Shown here: one piece after another, positions 26,701 to 36,705 of the stretch
Layout: the number at the start of each line of letters is the position of its first letter
Numbering within the stretch: the stretch's first letter is position 1
Assembly: GCA_964017125.1 (NCBI GenBank)
Contig: OZ024907.1
Location: 22,327,876 to 22,391,875, forward strand
Reading direction: 5' to 3'
Source of the DNA: Flabesymbios commensalis
Taxonomy: Eukaryota > Annelida > Polychaeta > Terebellida > Flabelligeridae
DNA: 64,000 nt
Program-made: the position numbers and the translations under genes
The notes under the pieces: generated by a model
Seen by the model: only the letters and a program-made list of their open reading frames with translations
What the model was told of the DNA's origin: nothing
Database searches by the model: none

Positions 26701-28644
26701 ATATGTACCCATGTCACTCAGATTTAACAATACCATACCAAACAACATAGATTCATTGTTTTGTGTTTGCTTGGAAACGTCATTTCGTCAATTTTCGAGC
26801 TAGAGGACTATATAATATATGATTCTGGTATAGTCTTAGCTGAAAAGAAGAAATATATTATTTTAATCTTAGATATTTAAAAATAAAATGGATTCAATCC
26901 ACGGTCAGTAGCCTACTCATCATGCTTATAAATGTCACAGTGTAGCCCATAACCGCATGGGTGAGCCACATATTGGCATGCAAGAGATGGCATGGTGTGT
27001 ATAGATCTAAGGCTCAGCCACCCCTGCCCCAACAACAGGTGTTTGTACCGGTACCCAAGGATGTTATATGCCGTAGTTCAGCTGTACATGACGTTATCAT
27101 GTGGTCGCCAAATGCCAGTCAGCAATGTTATTGGAAATGGACACTTACGTAGGCCCAGCTTTGAAACAACACTGGATAAATGTCACATGTTTACTGAGTA
27201 TGCTGTGCATGCTGAAAGGTCCCGAGATGTGACTGACCTAGATATTGTGTGTGTGATTGGTTGAGAAGACTTATCTCGACCAATGATGTGCTTAAGATCT
27301 AGGTCAGACACTTTAAAAATGTTTTTTTTCAAAACAATTGTAACTATGGCTTAAGAGGCTTTTCAAAGGCCCTATTGTAAAATATTGTATCAATATCATC
27401 ATAGATTTGCTTTCAAAAGTAAAACATCAGCTAGAGCTCTTCCCCCAGTTTCAAACTCATATTGTGTTAATTTCTCAAGATTATATTGACATAGTTTGAT
27501 CCCAAGGTAGACATTGCTCTCAGTGAAATCAATGGGCTGTCTACAGGGCAAAACCAATGGCTCAACTCAGTAGGGAAAGCCTAATAACTGTGGGCTACTA
27601 TAGGCTATGTGATCACAGAAAACTGAATCTATGCGTGTTGCCAATTTTGACAAGATGTGAGTGAAAGCCATTTGAGACATAGGGACACAGTTCCCAGAAA
27701 ACTGTTTCGTGAGCCATATTAAAACATTATTGGAATGAGTTCCAATAATGTAAAAACTCCAGTTCGAGTTTTTGCACCCACAAAAATTATGAAGTTGACT
27801 TCTCGTCTGCCATTTTAAATTTTGGTACAGACTGACAGAATCCTGGCATGACTAAAATCCCCCTTCCCCCACGGGCAGCAGATAAAAAAAGTTGGCTATT
27901 GCAATTGAACTTCAGCATCCCCATCGACGTGAACATTTTTTTTATTTATCCTTCTCAATTTTTTTGTTCTGACTGTTGCTAATAAGAAGTTCTTGGAGAA
28001 GATCAATAATGACTAAAAAAATCAAAATGTGCACTTTGTGGCGATAATCACATTTTACAGGTTATTGTAATTATGACATCCACAGTGAAATCAACATATA
28101 TGATATGGGCATTTTGTAAAAAAAATGGTTTGTCAGGAGTGCAACATTTGACATGCTCCTAGTTCACCTCCAATTGCAGGGAGGCAGTTGAATCGATCTA
28201 GGCACAATAACCCCACTACCTGCCTATCTGGAGCCATGATTATGAGCTTTCACATGAGTAACTAACAACTTATTATGATTGCATGTACAAATCCAAAAAG
28301 GATTTTACTCAAATATGATGCGTCCCATAAATGTGATGTTCAAAGGTTATTAATAGATGTGACAAAACAAAGGTTAATTTTTAATTACATATACCTGTAT
28401 ATATAATTAAATTACCGATGCTCTATAGTATTTTTGCCACTGTACATCAGAGAAAAAAACAATAAGAAATAATTTTAAAAAGGCCAGCAATGCCATATTG
28501 TCCATACTGTGTATAATTATGTCTCTGTTGTAGAGGCCATAACAAGCCCCAACCTCCCCCTGAGAAATGCTATAATGTCACTTACAGCAGGCTCACAATT
28601 ATAGTATCAGTACTCACCATGTTTCTACCCCAGGGCTGATTCAT
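8388..28644 (-). CDS. U1/matrin-type zinc finger + RRM protein (spliced gene, ~492 aa)
   Basis: Ten minus-strand coding exons join in phase: 28,618-28,644; 26,313-26,405; 26,065-26,133; 23,302-23,395; 22,204-22,229; 20,582-20,650; 14,266-14,374; 10,548-10,619; 9,116-9,699; 8,388-8,723. Each boundary has AG/GT. The predicted protein has a C2H2 finger at residues 39-61 (C-x2-C-x12-H-x5-H), the spacing of U1-like and matrin fingers that often bind RNA. Exon 9 encodes two 45-residue repeats, then a Gln/Ser-rich stretch. The C-terminus is an RRM from about residue 382, with RNP2 KLYFAGL and RNP1 NQVGFVEM. The likely role is RNA binding in the nucleus, as in other finger-plus-RRM proteins; this is inference from domains. 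I do not recognise an ortholog. The start is the upstream of two in-frame ATGs, with an in-frame TGA 24 bases before it. The middle exons (22,204; 20,582; 14,266) are the least certain. Confidence 0.72.
8871..9071. mobile_element. 201-bp CCCTTA MITE in intron 9
   Basis: The element begins CCCTTAAAGCGC and ends GCGCTGTAAGGG. TTCAA flanks both sides (8,866-8,870 and 9,072-9,076), which looks like a 5-bp target duplication. Its right part is a 25-base-arm hairpin (CTTACAGTGCGGGGATC against GATCCCCGCGCTGTAAG). A second copy is at 32,081-32,320. It occupies about half of the 392-bp intron. Confidence 0.7.
9116..9699 (-). CDS. Exon 9: 45-residue tandem repeats and Gln/Ser-rich region
   Basis: The largest exon (584 bp) has acceptor TTTTTTTAG and donor GTGAGG. 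It begins with two 45-residue repeats: RPQE[NK]W..GPP.RNEN, then LMGAR.Q.NER.PKRGASP.HLS. A truncated third repeat (RPRG) follows. Next comes a short predicted helix rich in Gln and Leu (QLQQMLQQLVNAQ) and a polar Ser/Gln/His region. The region is probably disordered. Read-through past the donor meets a stop within 18 bases. Confidence 0.82.
10548..10619 (-). CDS. Exon 8: 72-bp exon
   Basis: The acceptor is TTTGTGCCTCTTTAG and the donor GTTAGT. It encodes FSVTADKVRGHNGRGNDENT, then SARG with the next exon. A shorter exon starting at GTGAGAGG is possible. Confidence 0.65.
11291..11650 (+). mobile_element. Fragment of pogo-type MITE
   Basis: It starts TACCGTATATCC and shares TATAATACGA, GCCTCTGATGACGTGAAAAAC and AGTAGCGC-like text with the left half of the element at 4,253. 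No right end is found, so it is a left fragment. It lies in the intron between exons 7 and 8. Confidence 0.6.
12573..12660. mobile_element. Degenerate foldback MITE
   Basis: It contains GCCAGCAAACACAAGACG followed by TTGCCCAATGTTGATCC and a weak inverse arm. This is a decayed member of the CCCAGCAAACAC family within the intron between exons 7 and 8. Confidence 0.4.
13151..13184. repeat. Poly-C run
   Basis: A run of roughly 20 C lies in an intron. Similar G/C runs occur near 450, 24,995, 25,887, 45,125, 45,170, 50,110 and 54,970. Between 13,185 and 17,400, apart from exon 7, I see no recognisable feature. Confidence 0.8.
14266..14374 (-). CDS. Exon 7: RISDIGEDKYREMHFDVPSW
   Basis: This is a 109-bp exon with acceptor CGTTAACAG and consensus donor GTAAGT. 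In phase 0 it fits both neighbours. A second frame (EQVSASPISEKTSIERC...) is also fully open but would not fit exon 6 or the longer exon 8. The 6.2-kb intron before it holds a whole array element. Confidence 0.65.
17436..20012 (+). mobile_element. Array-bearing Helentron/pearl-like element, copy 3 (intronic)
   Basis: It runs from GACTACATAAGTCCAGGAGC to the hairpin end GGCGGGAGCT. From 17,725 onward it matches 944-3,213 monomer by monomer, including shared oddities such as TAATCAGGTAATGG. The two copies therefore derive recently from one source. Only one copy of the left unit is present here against about three in copy 1. It lies in the intron between exons 6 and 7, antisense to the gene. Confidence 0.75.
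20582..20650 (-). CDS. Exon 6: GCVKQLRDLEAYRAHILDE...
   Basis: It encodes 23 charged, helix-like residues in phase 0, with acceptor TTTCTGTTGAGGCAG and donor GTGAAC. The other frames contain stops. A longer version from 20,719, after a CTATCTAG acceptor, is also open and would add 23 more residues. Confidence 0.7.
20921..20977 (-). CDS. Possible alternative exon (DPFMVYAMRCG...)
   Basis: This is a 57-bp stretch in phase 0 with acceptor ATTTTACAG and donor GTTGGT. Inclusion keeps the frame and adds 19 residues. It is unusually hydrophobic and cysteine-rich compared with its neighbours, so I left it out of the main model. Confidence 0.3.
21405..21810. repeat. Inverted repeat with ~110-bp arms
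   Basis: The plus strand from about 21,427 (TCTGTTTCATCACATGCTGG then GAGTAGCCTTTTTCAATTTG) resembles the reverse complement of about 21,700-21,806 (CTGTTTCACCAGATGCTGG then GAGTAACCTTTTTCAATTTG). The arms are imperfect. This is probably a decayed foldback element in the intron between exons 5 and 6. Confidence 0.5.
22204..22229 (-). CDS. Exon 5: 26-bp microexon
   Basis: The acceptor is CATTTGCAG and the donor GTAAGT. In the required phase it reads SWCPRKET with the shared first codon. It is needed to keep frame between exon 4 and the next exon, which supports it, but the size makes it uncertain. Confidence 0.55.
23302..23395 (-). CDS. Exon 4: post-finger segment
   Basis: It reads GYLKEMSKHGPAYFYQMYGN and on to PMSRSK. 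The other two frames contain stops. The acceptor has a long T tract before CAG, the donor is GTAATT, and the exon ends in phase 1. Confidence 0.8.
24965..25925 (+). mobile_element. Diverged array-bearing element, copy 4 (intronic)
   Basis: It starts with ACAAGAGGCCAGCTGGCC, then has a C run, then about five diverged monomers of the same array family (TGGTCTAGTTATCTGGCACG, GTTGGCCATTTTGAATTTGA) and a tail with CTCTGGAAACGAAACGCG. It ends near CCGCGGGGTATAAA. It lies in the intron between exons 3 and 4 and looks older than copies 1 and 3. Confidence 0.55.
26065..26133 (-). CDS. Exon 3: zinc finger core
   Basis: The exon encodes 23 residues, LCKVTVGVGHLYNAH onward, between acceptor CTCATTTTAG and donor GTGATT. 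With the preceding CP it makes C-x2-C-x12-H-x5-H. The intron to exon 2 is only 179 bp. Confidence 0.82.
26313..26405 (-). CDS. Exon 2: N-terminal region and first zinc ligand
   Basis: The acceptor is TTTTGTTTTGTAG and the donor GTGACT. The exon encodes 31 residues in phase 0, ending in RSICP. Another frame is also open, but only this one continues into the finger (ICP then LCK) and matches the start exon. Confidence 0.75.
27232..27312. repeat. Foldback of ~80 bp
   Basis: ACTGACCTAGAT with TGATTGGTTGAGA on the left is mirrored by TCTCGACCAATGATG and ATCTAGGTCAGA on the right, making an imperfect hairpin in intron 1. The family is unknown. Confidence 0.55.
28618..28644 (-). CDS. Exon 1: translation start, MNQPWGRNM
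   Basis: The exon encodes nine residues and ends in phase 0 with ATG immediately before a consensus donor GTGAGT. Either ATG could start translation; the second has a good A at -3. Confidence 0.65.
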
Positions 28645-28695
28645 AATGTCGAATGGCTTTCTTTTTCAAGTCAATGTTCTTTTTCACAGATGACA
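28645..28695 (-). other. 5' untranslated part of first visible exon
   Basis: A strong acceptor (TTTTTTATTCAG) sits just upstream at 28,696, so another noncoding exon may lie further right. The leader has an in-frame TGA before the chosen start codon. No promoter motif is recognisable between 28,700 and 29,880. Confidence 0.5.
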
Positions 28696-28699
28696 CTGA

Positions 28700-29880
28700 A
28701 TAAAAAAGGACAAAATGTAGGCTTACCAATACATTCAGATAACATTTGTGTCCATGAAACATCAAGAAACAAGTTTTTGGTCTGAGCTCTTCTTAATACA
28801 TGTATCATATTTCAGCCCTCGTCTTTAAAAGAAAATCATAGGAGAGCCATGAACATCTCCCCTAATTTGTTATGGGGAGAGTGATAGGAGAGCAGATGTG
28901 TGAGAAGCATTTCAATTTGAAACTTATTGCAATGTTGTAGGATTTGTTATTGGTTAATGATTTCACTCAGAAATACAATATGATTTTTGGGTCCTTGTAC
29001 ACATAACCATAAGTAACTTTTATTGGCGACACTTTCCAAGGAAGAATTTTCCCAGTGAGTGATCGCTCTCCTTAAACGACAAGGTCTGATATTTAATGCT
29101 GAGAAATACAGAGAAGAGCACGCTCTGTTGTATAACACGCAGAAGGGTGAAAATTACTTTAGAGAGTACAATCTTTAAATACAACAAACCGTTCTATACC
29201 GCGCACAAAATCTCTGTCATTCACCAAACATTACAGAATGCTGGACATGTGTTATAGAGGATGCCGATCAGCCAGGATTAGCTTGTTTAGGTAATTTTAG
29301 CTCCCATAAGAGTAGTAAGCGACCATAAACCATGACCATGAAGTCATAAATAATAAGAGATAACATGCTCACAGAGTTGCACATTAACACTGGCCCGCTA
29401 GCCCAAGGCTAGCTAGAATCTGTAAGGGCTATTAAATTGTTCTCAACCTGTAGCCCAGCTGCCTACTATGATTTTCATGACATGATTTTTTTTTTAATAA
29501 ACAATAATTTAATGATTTTTTCCTGAAAATTGCTTATAAAAATTAAAAATTATAATTCCCACTGTTGTATATCATCGAAGTGATCTTTTAGCAGACAAAA
29601 TTTCAGGGCTACCAAACTGCCAATCAGGGCTAGTAAATTATTTAAACCACTAGCCTGGTTGGCCAATGCCTTGTTTCGCCTAATGTGCAACATTGGCTCA
29701 ATAGCGAAAGTCACCAAAGCATATAGGACGTGAAAATAATATGGATAGCATAAAATACGGAACATAACTGGCACCTTTCTTCCAACACCTTTCTTCCAGT
29801 GTGTGCTATGTGACGCATATGCATAATCAGTGAGCTGCTGCCTCGTGTGCATTCACCCTTAACAGCTAGCATGCAGCATG
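28700..29880. other. Upstream of the gene, nothing recognised
   Basis: I see no exon, promoter motif or clear repeat here except a small palindrome (CTAGCCCAAGGCTAG near 29,399). Short open frames lack family resemblance. Confidence 0.5.
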
Positions 29881-29884
29881 TGAG

Positions 29885-30235
29885 ATGTCTGTACTGTAGC
29901 ATGCTTTCTACTGCGTGTCTATGTACACTGCGCAGACGAAGCTATTGTCGCCCTCAGGGAGTTGTCAGTATAGCTAGCATACAGACCCAGCAAACACGGT
30001 ACATTCAACCAATGCTGGGTTGATGTTGGGACAGTGTCGAAGCCGGTGGCCCAACATTAACACAACATTGGTTGAATGTATGGTGTTTGTTGGGGAATGG
30101 GACATTTCTGTATTGTAGCTAGCATGCTTTCGCTTGAGGATGTAGGTATACTGCACAGATGCACATTTGACAGCCTCAGCAAGTTGCCAGTATATAGCTA
30201 ACAATCATGCTCATGCTTTCTCTTAGGTGTGTATA
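29885..30235 (+). repeat. Three ~95-bp units, one split by a MITE
   Basis: Units near 29,895, 30,118 and 30,205 share GCATGCTTTC, a GTGT.TAT.TACTG.GCAGA-like segment and GTTG(T/C)CAGTATA(TA)GCTA. The foldback MITE at 29,986-30,094 interrupts them. Confidence 0.5.
29986..30094. mobile_element. Foldback MITE (CCCAGCAAACAC family), whole
   Basis: This is a 109-bp hairpin from CCCAGCAAACACGG to GTGTTTGTTGGG. The arms include CATTCAACCAATG and its inverse, with centre GTCGAAGCCGGTGGCCC. It has no coding capacity. Confidence 0.8.
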
Positions 30236-30239
30236 TACT

Positions 30240-31530
30240 GTACAAGGGCCACAACACATGTTCAGCTGTAGTCATGCATACTTAGGGGAATTCCCAACAG
30301 TGCCAAGCCAACATTAAATTCTGTAAACCATATTTGTTACCACCCGTGATTATGGTTTATCATATCGCTATAGTGTTCATTGGGTGCATACACCTAATAA
30401 TTTGTGGGTCGTTGGTAGGTCGATCGTTTTCGTCGACCCGGCTTTGGTTCATTGTTGGTCCAGCGTCATATAATTATGTTGTCATGTGGTTGACTACATA
30501 AACGGACTTTGTTCATTTGATCAACCAATGCAGTTCGTACAAGATGTTGGCAGGCCTGCTTGGCTTTCATTAATTATTACTGTGTTACAGTACTTTATTA
30601 TATGATGTCATCTTCCACTCACCACTGCCTGTAAGTTTATTAAATGATTATATTTCTCATTTTTTGATATTTTACCTGATATTTCGTGACATTCATTACA
30701 AATTTAATAATTAGTATTTTTTGTATTTGTTATGTTACCACTTCACTTCACCTCATTTCTTACTTCTCCCATCCCACAAAGCAGTTCCGACCGCTATTAA
30801 TATTATTTTCGAGTCCTACATAATTTGGCTTTAGCATTTGGGCATGTTATCCCTATTATTTATGTGTTTAATTGCCTCGCAAAATACTATGGACGCCAAC
30901 TCAAGTTAACGTGGTTCACAGTTTTTGTGACACAAACTGTGGGCAAGTTACCTAGACAAGCTATTAATCCTGGCTGACCGGGGTGAAGCATAACACATGT
31001 CAATATCCTGCAATGATTGGTTTTGACAGAGATTTAGCGATGAGCGTTATGTAGAGATTTTACTCTCTGAAGGATCATTTTTACCTCTCTGCACATTATA
31101 CAACAGGGTGCTCTATTCTCTGCATTTTGCCGTACACTATTTGTCATTTTAATCAGAGTTAGTAAATTGCAATAGACTTAAGATTAAAGGCAAACACCAA
31201 GATTATGGTGTTGAAGAAACATGGCTAGTATTTCAACTTATAGGGTGTACTGGAATACCAGGTATTTTATTTTGGCTTGGACAACCTCAGGACATTTCTA
31301 TCTGCCCAGTCATGTAATACAGATAGGTCTCTTTGCAGCTGCTCCTGATCTGCACGACATATTATCGGGCGATACAGGAGGCAGTTATCTGCAATAAGAA
31401 GAAACTGCGAAGAGACCATGGAAGGGATTGTCAATTAATATATGTAGACTACTAGTCTAGACAAAGTTAGTAGACAGACATTTCTTATTTGTTACTGGAA
31501 GTACTAATTCCTATTTCAAAAGATTTGGCC
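30240..31530. other. Intergenic, nothing recognised
   Basis: This is AT-rich sequence with a small inverted phrase (TAAACCATATTTG...GATTATGGTTTA near 30,325). I find no coding or repeat signature. Confidence 0.4.
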
Positions 31531-31531
31531 G

Positions 31532-31695
31532 CATATGGGGAAAACATTATTGGCCTATCTTGGAACTTACATCGTATCATATGGGCCATCCCCAAACTGG
31601 CATATATTATCAAAGGCTTAAAAAAACTACAAGTGTGTGACATTTATAGTTATAAGGTAGGCTAACTTAGTGGGTGGGAAATGGTTTATACAGCC
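31532..31695 (+). repeat. Dispersed repeat, copy 2
   Basis: This is the partner of 8,204-8,340. The same segment order is kept, with a short insertion in this copy. Confidence 0.55.
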
Positions 31696-32080
31696 ATAAA
31701 TTTGCTCTATTGCTACACAATAGAGCAAATTTGCTAAACTTTCTTAAATTTTGCTAATGTTTTTCCTAAACATTTTTATGTTCCGGTGGGAGCCCTGACT
31801 GTAATTTCCGGACGATACAGTGCATCATTAAATACCTCGCAGTAGGTCTCAATAGACCTTTGTTGATGATCAACACTTAATGATATGGACTCACCACCCC
31901 AAATGCCAGTCCTATTGAACATTGTTAGATTTTGGAAGATTTGAGGTGAGAGCCAGCCGGGCTCTCCTTAAAATCGAGTACTGTTGAAACACACTTGTAA
32001 ACAGTCTCAATTCCACAAGCCAATTTTTCTTCTTTTCGCCCTTCCCCCCCCTCCCCCCTATATAGTGACGCATATCCTAA

Positions 32081-32320
32081 CCCTTAAAGAGCTGAATTAA
32101 TTTGCAAAAAATATCACAACCAAATGATTTTTTTTCAATTTGAAATCATCACAAATGTCTTCGTAAGGTCTTTCTGATTCATTTGAATACCTATGTTGTG
32201 GGTCTACTGCCATTATAAATATTTTTACTCTTACAGTGTGGGGATATTCTTTAGTTGTCAGAATCTGCCGTCTACAGACGTCAGATTTTGTTGACTAAAG
32301 TCTATCCCCGCGCTGTAAGG
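32081..32320. mobile_element. CCCTTA MITE, copy 2
   Basis: It begins CCCTTAAAGAGCTGAA and ends GCGCTGTAAGG. It shares GAATACCTATGTTGTGGGTC and ATTTTTACTCTTACAGTG with 8,871-9,071 and carries the same right-hand hairpin, here with a longer loop. Confidence 0.65.
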
Positions 32321-33185
32321 ACTGTGCTTTTTCAAAAACAGAGCTGCTATGTGGGTTTGCTACCCAGACAGATTTCGAGCTAGGCCCTTTTAGCGTGTAA
32401 AAATGTCACCATAGTTCAAATAAAGCTGAAATTGACACCCTCTTTCACAGACCAGAGACACAGTATGCTTTTAATCCACTGTATCCCTGTCAGATTATCA
32501 CGAAAGAAGATATTGTGTACATGTACTTAATAAAAATCGACATAATTCTAACTTATTTGTATTTGTTTTCAATTCAACGAGGTTGGAACAGACACATTGA
32601 AAATAGTGTGTGTGATGATTCCATCATTAGTACTATAGTAGACACCTGCCGGGATTTCTGCTTATTTAGGGTGGTGAGACCATATATACAGCGCACTTGC
32701 AAAATACAAACCATTCTGTGTGCTGAAATCATCAAATGTGCCAATGCCGGAATTAGCAGTTGCGTAAAAACCTGTGTAAGACCTGCACCTATTTTAACAG
32801 TGTGTTAGCAAGACTTATTATTCAATTGATGAACCTATCCAGGCGCAATTAATTAAAATCAATAATGGCCTCAGAAATGGTCAAAAATTAAATATTTGTA
32901 TGTTTACCTACATGACCCACGGGTGTTCGATGCACTGCCAATCCACAAAATTTTCACAACATCATTGTTTAATATATTACATGCTAATATAATCCAAAAT
33001 ATAAAGATCTGTATCTTTCTTATATACTAAATTATATAACTATCTTTTGTTAAAAATATGTTTTATATAACTAAAGATAGTCTTGCGATGTAAAACAATC
33101 TTCAAGTGTGACTGCTACATTCGCCGGCCAGATAGATGTTAACCGCCACCTGGCGAGCAATTCAGAACTATATATTTTGTTTTAA

Positions 33186-33415
33186 AGGGACATGCCCAGG
33201 TCTGAAATCATCCAAAAATTGGTGATTTTATTTAGGCTTCTTAATATGACAATATGATGTAAACATGTCCATAGACTAGAACTGCAATTTTTTAAAAAAT
33301 TTCTGCTGCGCATTCACCAGTTATACTAGATATAGCGACGAAATTTATGTATTTCTTATTACTAACATGGTTGTCAATAATTAGAAATCAGGAATTTGTG
33401 AGACACTGTAATAAA
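33186..33415 (+). mobile_element. TTAA-type foldback MITE, left part
   Basis: A TTAA precedes AGGGACATGCCCAGGTC. The interior GCTTCTTAATATGACAATATG and GACATGGTTGTCAATAATTAG-like text match the whole copy at 62,784-63,065. The right end is missing. From 32,330 to 33,180 nothing else is recognised. Confidence 0.6.
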
Positions 33416-33429
33416 AGGTATATTTTTTA

Positions 33430-33925
33430 TTTGTTTGTTTGTTCTTTTTGCTCACTATTACTGGTAGAAATGAAGCCATCATTGTAGAATTAAGAGAGTT
33501 GTTTGTTTGAATGACACCTTTAAGGCTTTATCACCTGTTCTGGGGGATCCCATCATTGAGGTAATGATCAGCTGACGTTGCCCCATAATTAACTCAACAT
33601 CTGGCCAAGGCGACTATAAATGATAATCATCATATGGTTATCATCATCATATTATAATTAATATGATAATTGATTATCATGATTCATTATGATATGCCAT
33701 AGGCCCTATCACTGTATCAGTATCACTGTTGTTAATAATAGTGTCAGTGTTAATGTTATCAGGCATTAGCGCTGATCGGGGTAAGCGGAGCGAGACATAT
33801 TTTTCTGTTTGTTTGTTCTTCTTGCTCACTATTACTGGTAGAAATGAAGCCATTATTGTAGAATTAAAAAAGTAATTTTCTTTGAATGAAAGTTTTATCA
33901 CCTTTTCCGAGGGTTCCCATCATTA
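33430..33925 (+). repeat. Duplicated ~120-bp segment
   Basis: TTGCTCACTATTACTGGTAG, AAATGAAGCCATCATTGTAG and ATCACCT...CCCATCATT occur near 33,440-33,560 and again near 33,815-33,925. An AT-rich palindromic stretch (ATCATCATATGG...GATTATCATGAT) lies between them. Confidence 0.6.
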
Positions 33926-35457
33926 GATTTCTCGCAATTATAAAAAATGGTGCCAGCTCTCGCCTTTAATTCCATAATTGTTGCAACAAGTGCTTGAAGA
34001 GGTAAGTGGAACAGGCATGCTGTGGTCCCTTCTGATAATTTTTTTTACGCAGGTGCCATTTTTAAATTTTTGTAAAAAAATGCAAAAAATGAAAATAGAC
34101 TATGTCCACTGCCCTATGAGGAAGTTCTGGAGGACATCATTAAGACCGGTAGGACAGAACAATGTGGGCATCTCGAAGAATTGAGATGCCTGGGGAAGGC
34201 TGCACTAGTTTGCCCATGGTAAAACCTGGGTGAAGTTTTGTTTGCCTACCCTGCACTTCCTCATGAGGCGCACCGAGGGTAAAAATGGAAGTTTCATGGC
34301 TATAAGGATGAGAATCCATCAAAATTTTTCTTCTTCTATGACCCCCTCGTGGACTTGAAAAAAAAAAACTGGGGCCGGCTATGCCCAAATTTCTGATTGT
34401 TGTGTGACCTATTTGCTCTGTTACAGTATTGCGGGGCACTCATTGGGTGCCCTGATGTATCTTAAAACCTGATATATACGGATACAACATCTCAGTAGTT
34501 TTATTCAGCTGCTTTAAAAAGTTCAAGTGTCTGGGTGATGTTTTGGCTTCTGTATCTCTGCCGGAATTTGCAAAATTAAGGTCACAGCTTTTGGATGTTT
34601 TTATCATTAGCTCAGATTTTGATCTGGCACAGCATTTTTCTTGCTCAGTGAAAACTGTGGAATGTGGTCAATTATTTATTCTAGCATGTGGGCAGTTCAA
34701 AAAAAAGGCTTAGCATAATTTTATTGAACAATTTTAAAATTTATTGAAAGTAGAGCAAAGTGCCCTAAGTTCGACCACTTAAGGAAATATCTGTATTCCT
34801 GCCAGTTTCTGTACTGTTTGAGAAAATAAAAGTATGTCTCCCCTGAAGTATTGTCGAATGACTGTTGTCTCATCCATTTTTTTTCTCCCCTTCATGCATG
34901 GGATTCAGGGACCAGACATTTTCACATATTTTTGTATTTTGCCTAAGTTCAACCAACCCCTCCCTAAGTTCGACCACTTTGGTTTATTTTCAATATTAAA
35001 GCTCCTCCACTGTATAATGACAAGATTTAATTGTCGAATCAGGTAAAAATACGAGATATAAATTTAAAAAGGAGTATATGTTGTGATGAATTTTAATTTA
35101 CAGGGTTTTTTACGGAGCAGTTTCAAGGGGGAGGGGTAGAATCCTCAAATACTAATAGTGCCCGCTGGGACGCACTGCAGTTGCAATTGCAATTTTGATT
35201 TGAATATGATTTTAATTTGTTGTATAATTATCATAAACTGATCTTTTTGTTTGATGATACTCTAGATAGTCCAGCATCAATTTGTTTCTTAAAATTCTAC
35301 GGAATAAAAACTTTTGTATGAGTATGGAGGTTTTATTAACAGTTAAATATATATAATTTTAAATGTGGTTGAACTTAGGCACCATATGTAACTTTGGAAG
35401 CCCTAAGTTCGACCACCCTGAAGGAGGTGCTATACCCAAAGTCACATTAAAAGTTAT

Positions 35458-35825
35458 CAACCAGGATCGCATGTTTTTCTTCGATTTCTCGGTCAATTGT
35501 CAACCGATTTTCATGAAATTTGGTAACAATCATATTTCAGCAGAATCCTAATATCCCTGAAAATTTCGTAAATTTATATATCGTATTTCAAAAGTTAGAC
35601 CATTTGACATGTAATAAATTGAAATTACGACGTCTCCTATAAACCCATTAAACCAATTCTAGAATTTTATTACATGTAAAATGGTCTAACTTTTGTAATA
35701 TTGAATATAATTTTGCGAAATTTTTACCGCTGTTAGGATTTCAATAGAAAATGGCCTTTGCAAAATTTCAAGAAAATCGGTTCAGAATTGACGGAGAAAT
35801 CGCCGAGCATCATGCGATCCTGGTT
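35458..35825. mobile_element. 368-bp palindromic MITE inside the 4.1-kb element
   Basis: The ends AACCAGGATCGCATG and CATGCGATCCTGGTT are exact inverses. The arms run nearly the whole length (CGATTTCTC.GTCAATT, AAAAGTTAGACCATTT). The centre is near 35,640. No open frame of interest lies inside. Confidence 0.75.
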
Positions 35826-36547
35826 AATTTGACAGCGAGTATAGGTTGGAGGCTATAGCAGTTCCCATGTGAAATTTCAAAGAATTTGGTGTTCTTGTCC
35901 TACATTTTCTATCTAAAGATACTATTTTAAGAATTTTCATGTTTAATTCGGGTTGGTATGAATAGCGAGGGAGACCTATAAAGCGAGAGAGGATCAATAA
36001 GAGGCCGAATGTCTGTATATGAGATGGCAATTTATCACTAGATATACAAATATATGTTGTAAACATCATAATATACATATAACTGTATCGAAAACGGCTA
36101 AAATTATTAAAACAGTTGAGAAAATGAACGATAACAACAACGAGGGAGACAAATATAAGATCGCTAGAGGCCGGCCGCCATTTTGTCAGATTGCCCAGTC
36201 GGCCAACAGTGGGGCCATCTGGTGAATAGAACGGGTTGTCACAAGTGACAGGTATCAGGTACCAGAAGCAATCAGGATAGCTTTTGATAGCAGCATGGTA
36301 TATTATTGATATATTATTTTAATAAAAAAAACCCACAATAACACACAATTATTATGCGTAAATATAATATATATTTTATTGACATACAACACTCATACAA
36401 CAATAATTCAACATTGGTAATGTACACAAATGCATAATATACAATATAATACAAAAATTGAAGCTGTAGCTATAGTCTTGTGTATATATGACATAATATC
36501 ATCATAAGATCATACATTCATGATCCATATTCTCAATTACTGTTTGT

Positions 36548-36705
36548 TCACAGGTGTGGTCTTCGCCGTTCTTTTGCGTTTCTTTTGGCAGGCTTGGTAC
36601 CATTGGCGGTGGAGCGTAGAATCGCTAATGCAGCGTCACTTGAACGATGTTGTCGGGGTTTGAGTGTTTTGAGAAATTTAAAGGGACCCCTTGGGATGAG
36701 ACATT
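36548..36705 (-). pseudogene. Possible coding tail, unknown family
   Basis: A basic open frame reads KPRQHRSSDAALAILRSTAN and ends RNAKERRRPHL at a stop. It is longer and less repetitive than its surroundings and may be the C-terminal remnant of a protein from the 4.1-kb element. I recognise no family. Confidence 0.25.

Noticed and set aside
32515-32808. Plus-strand open frame of 97 codons
   Set aside because: Cys-rich with no domain, no partner exons, in otherwise unannotated DNA.
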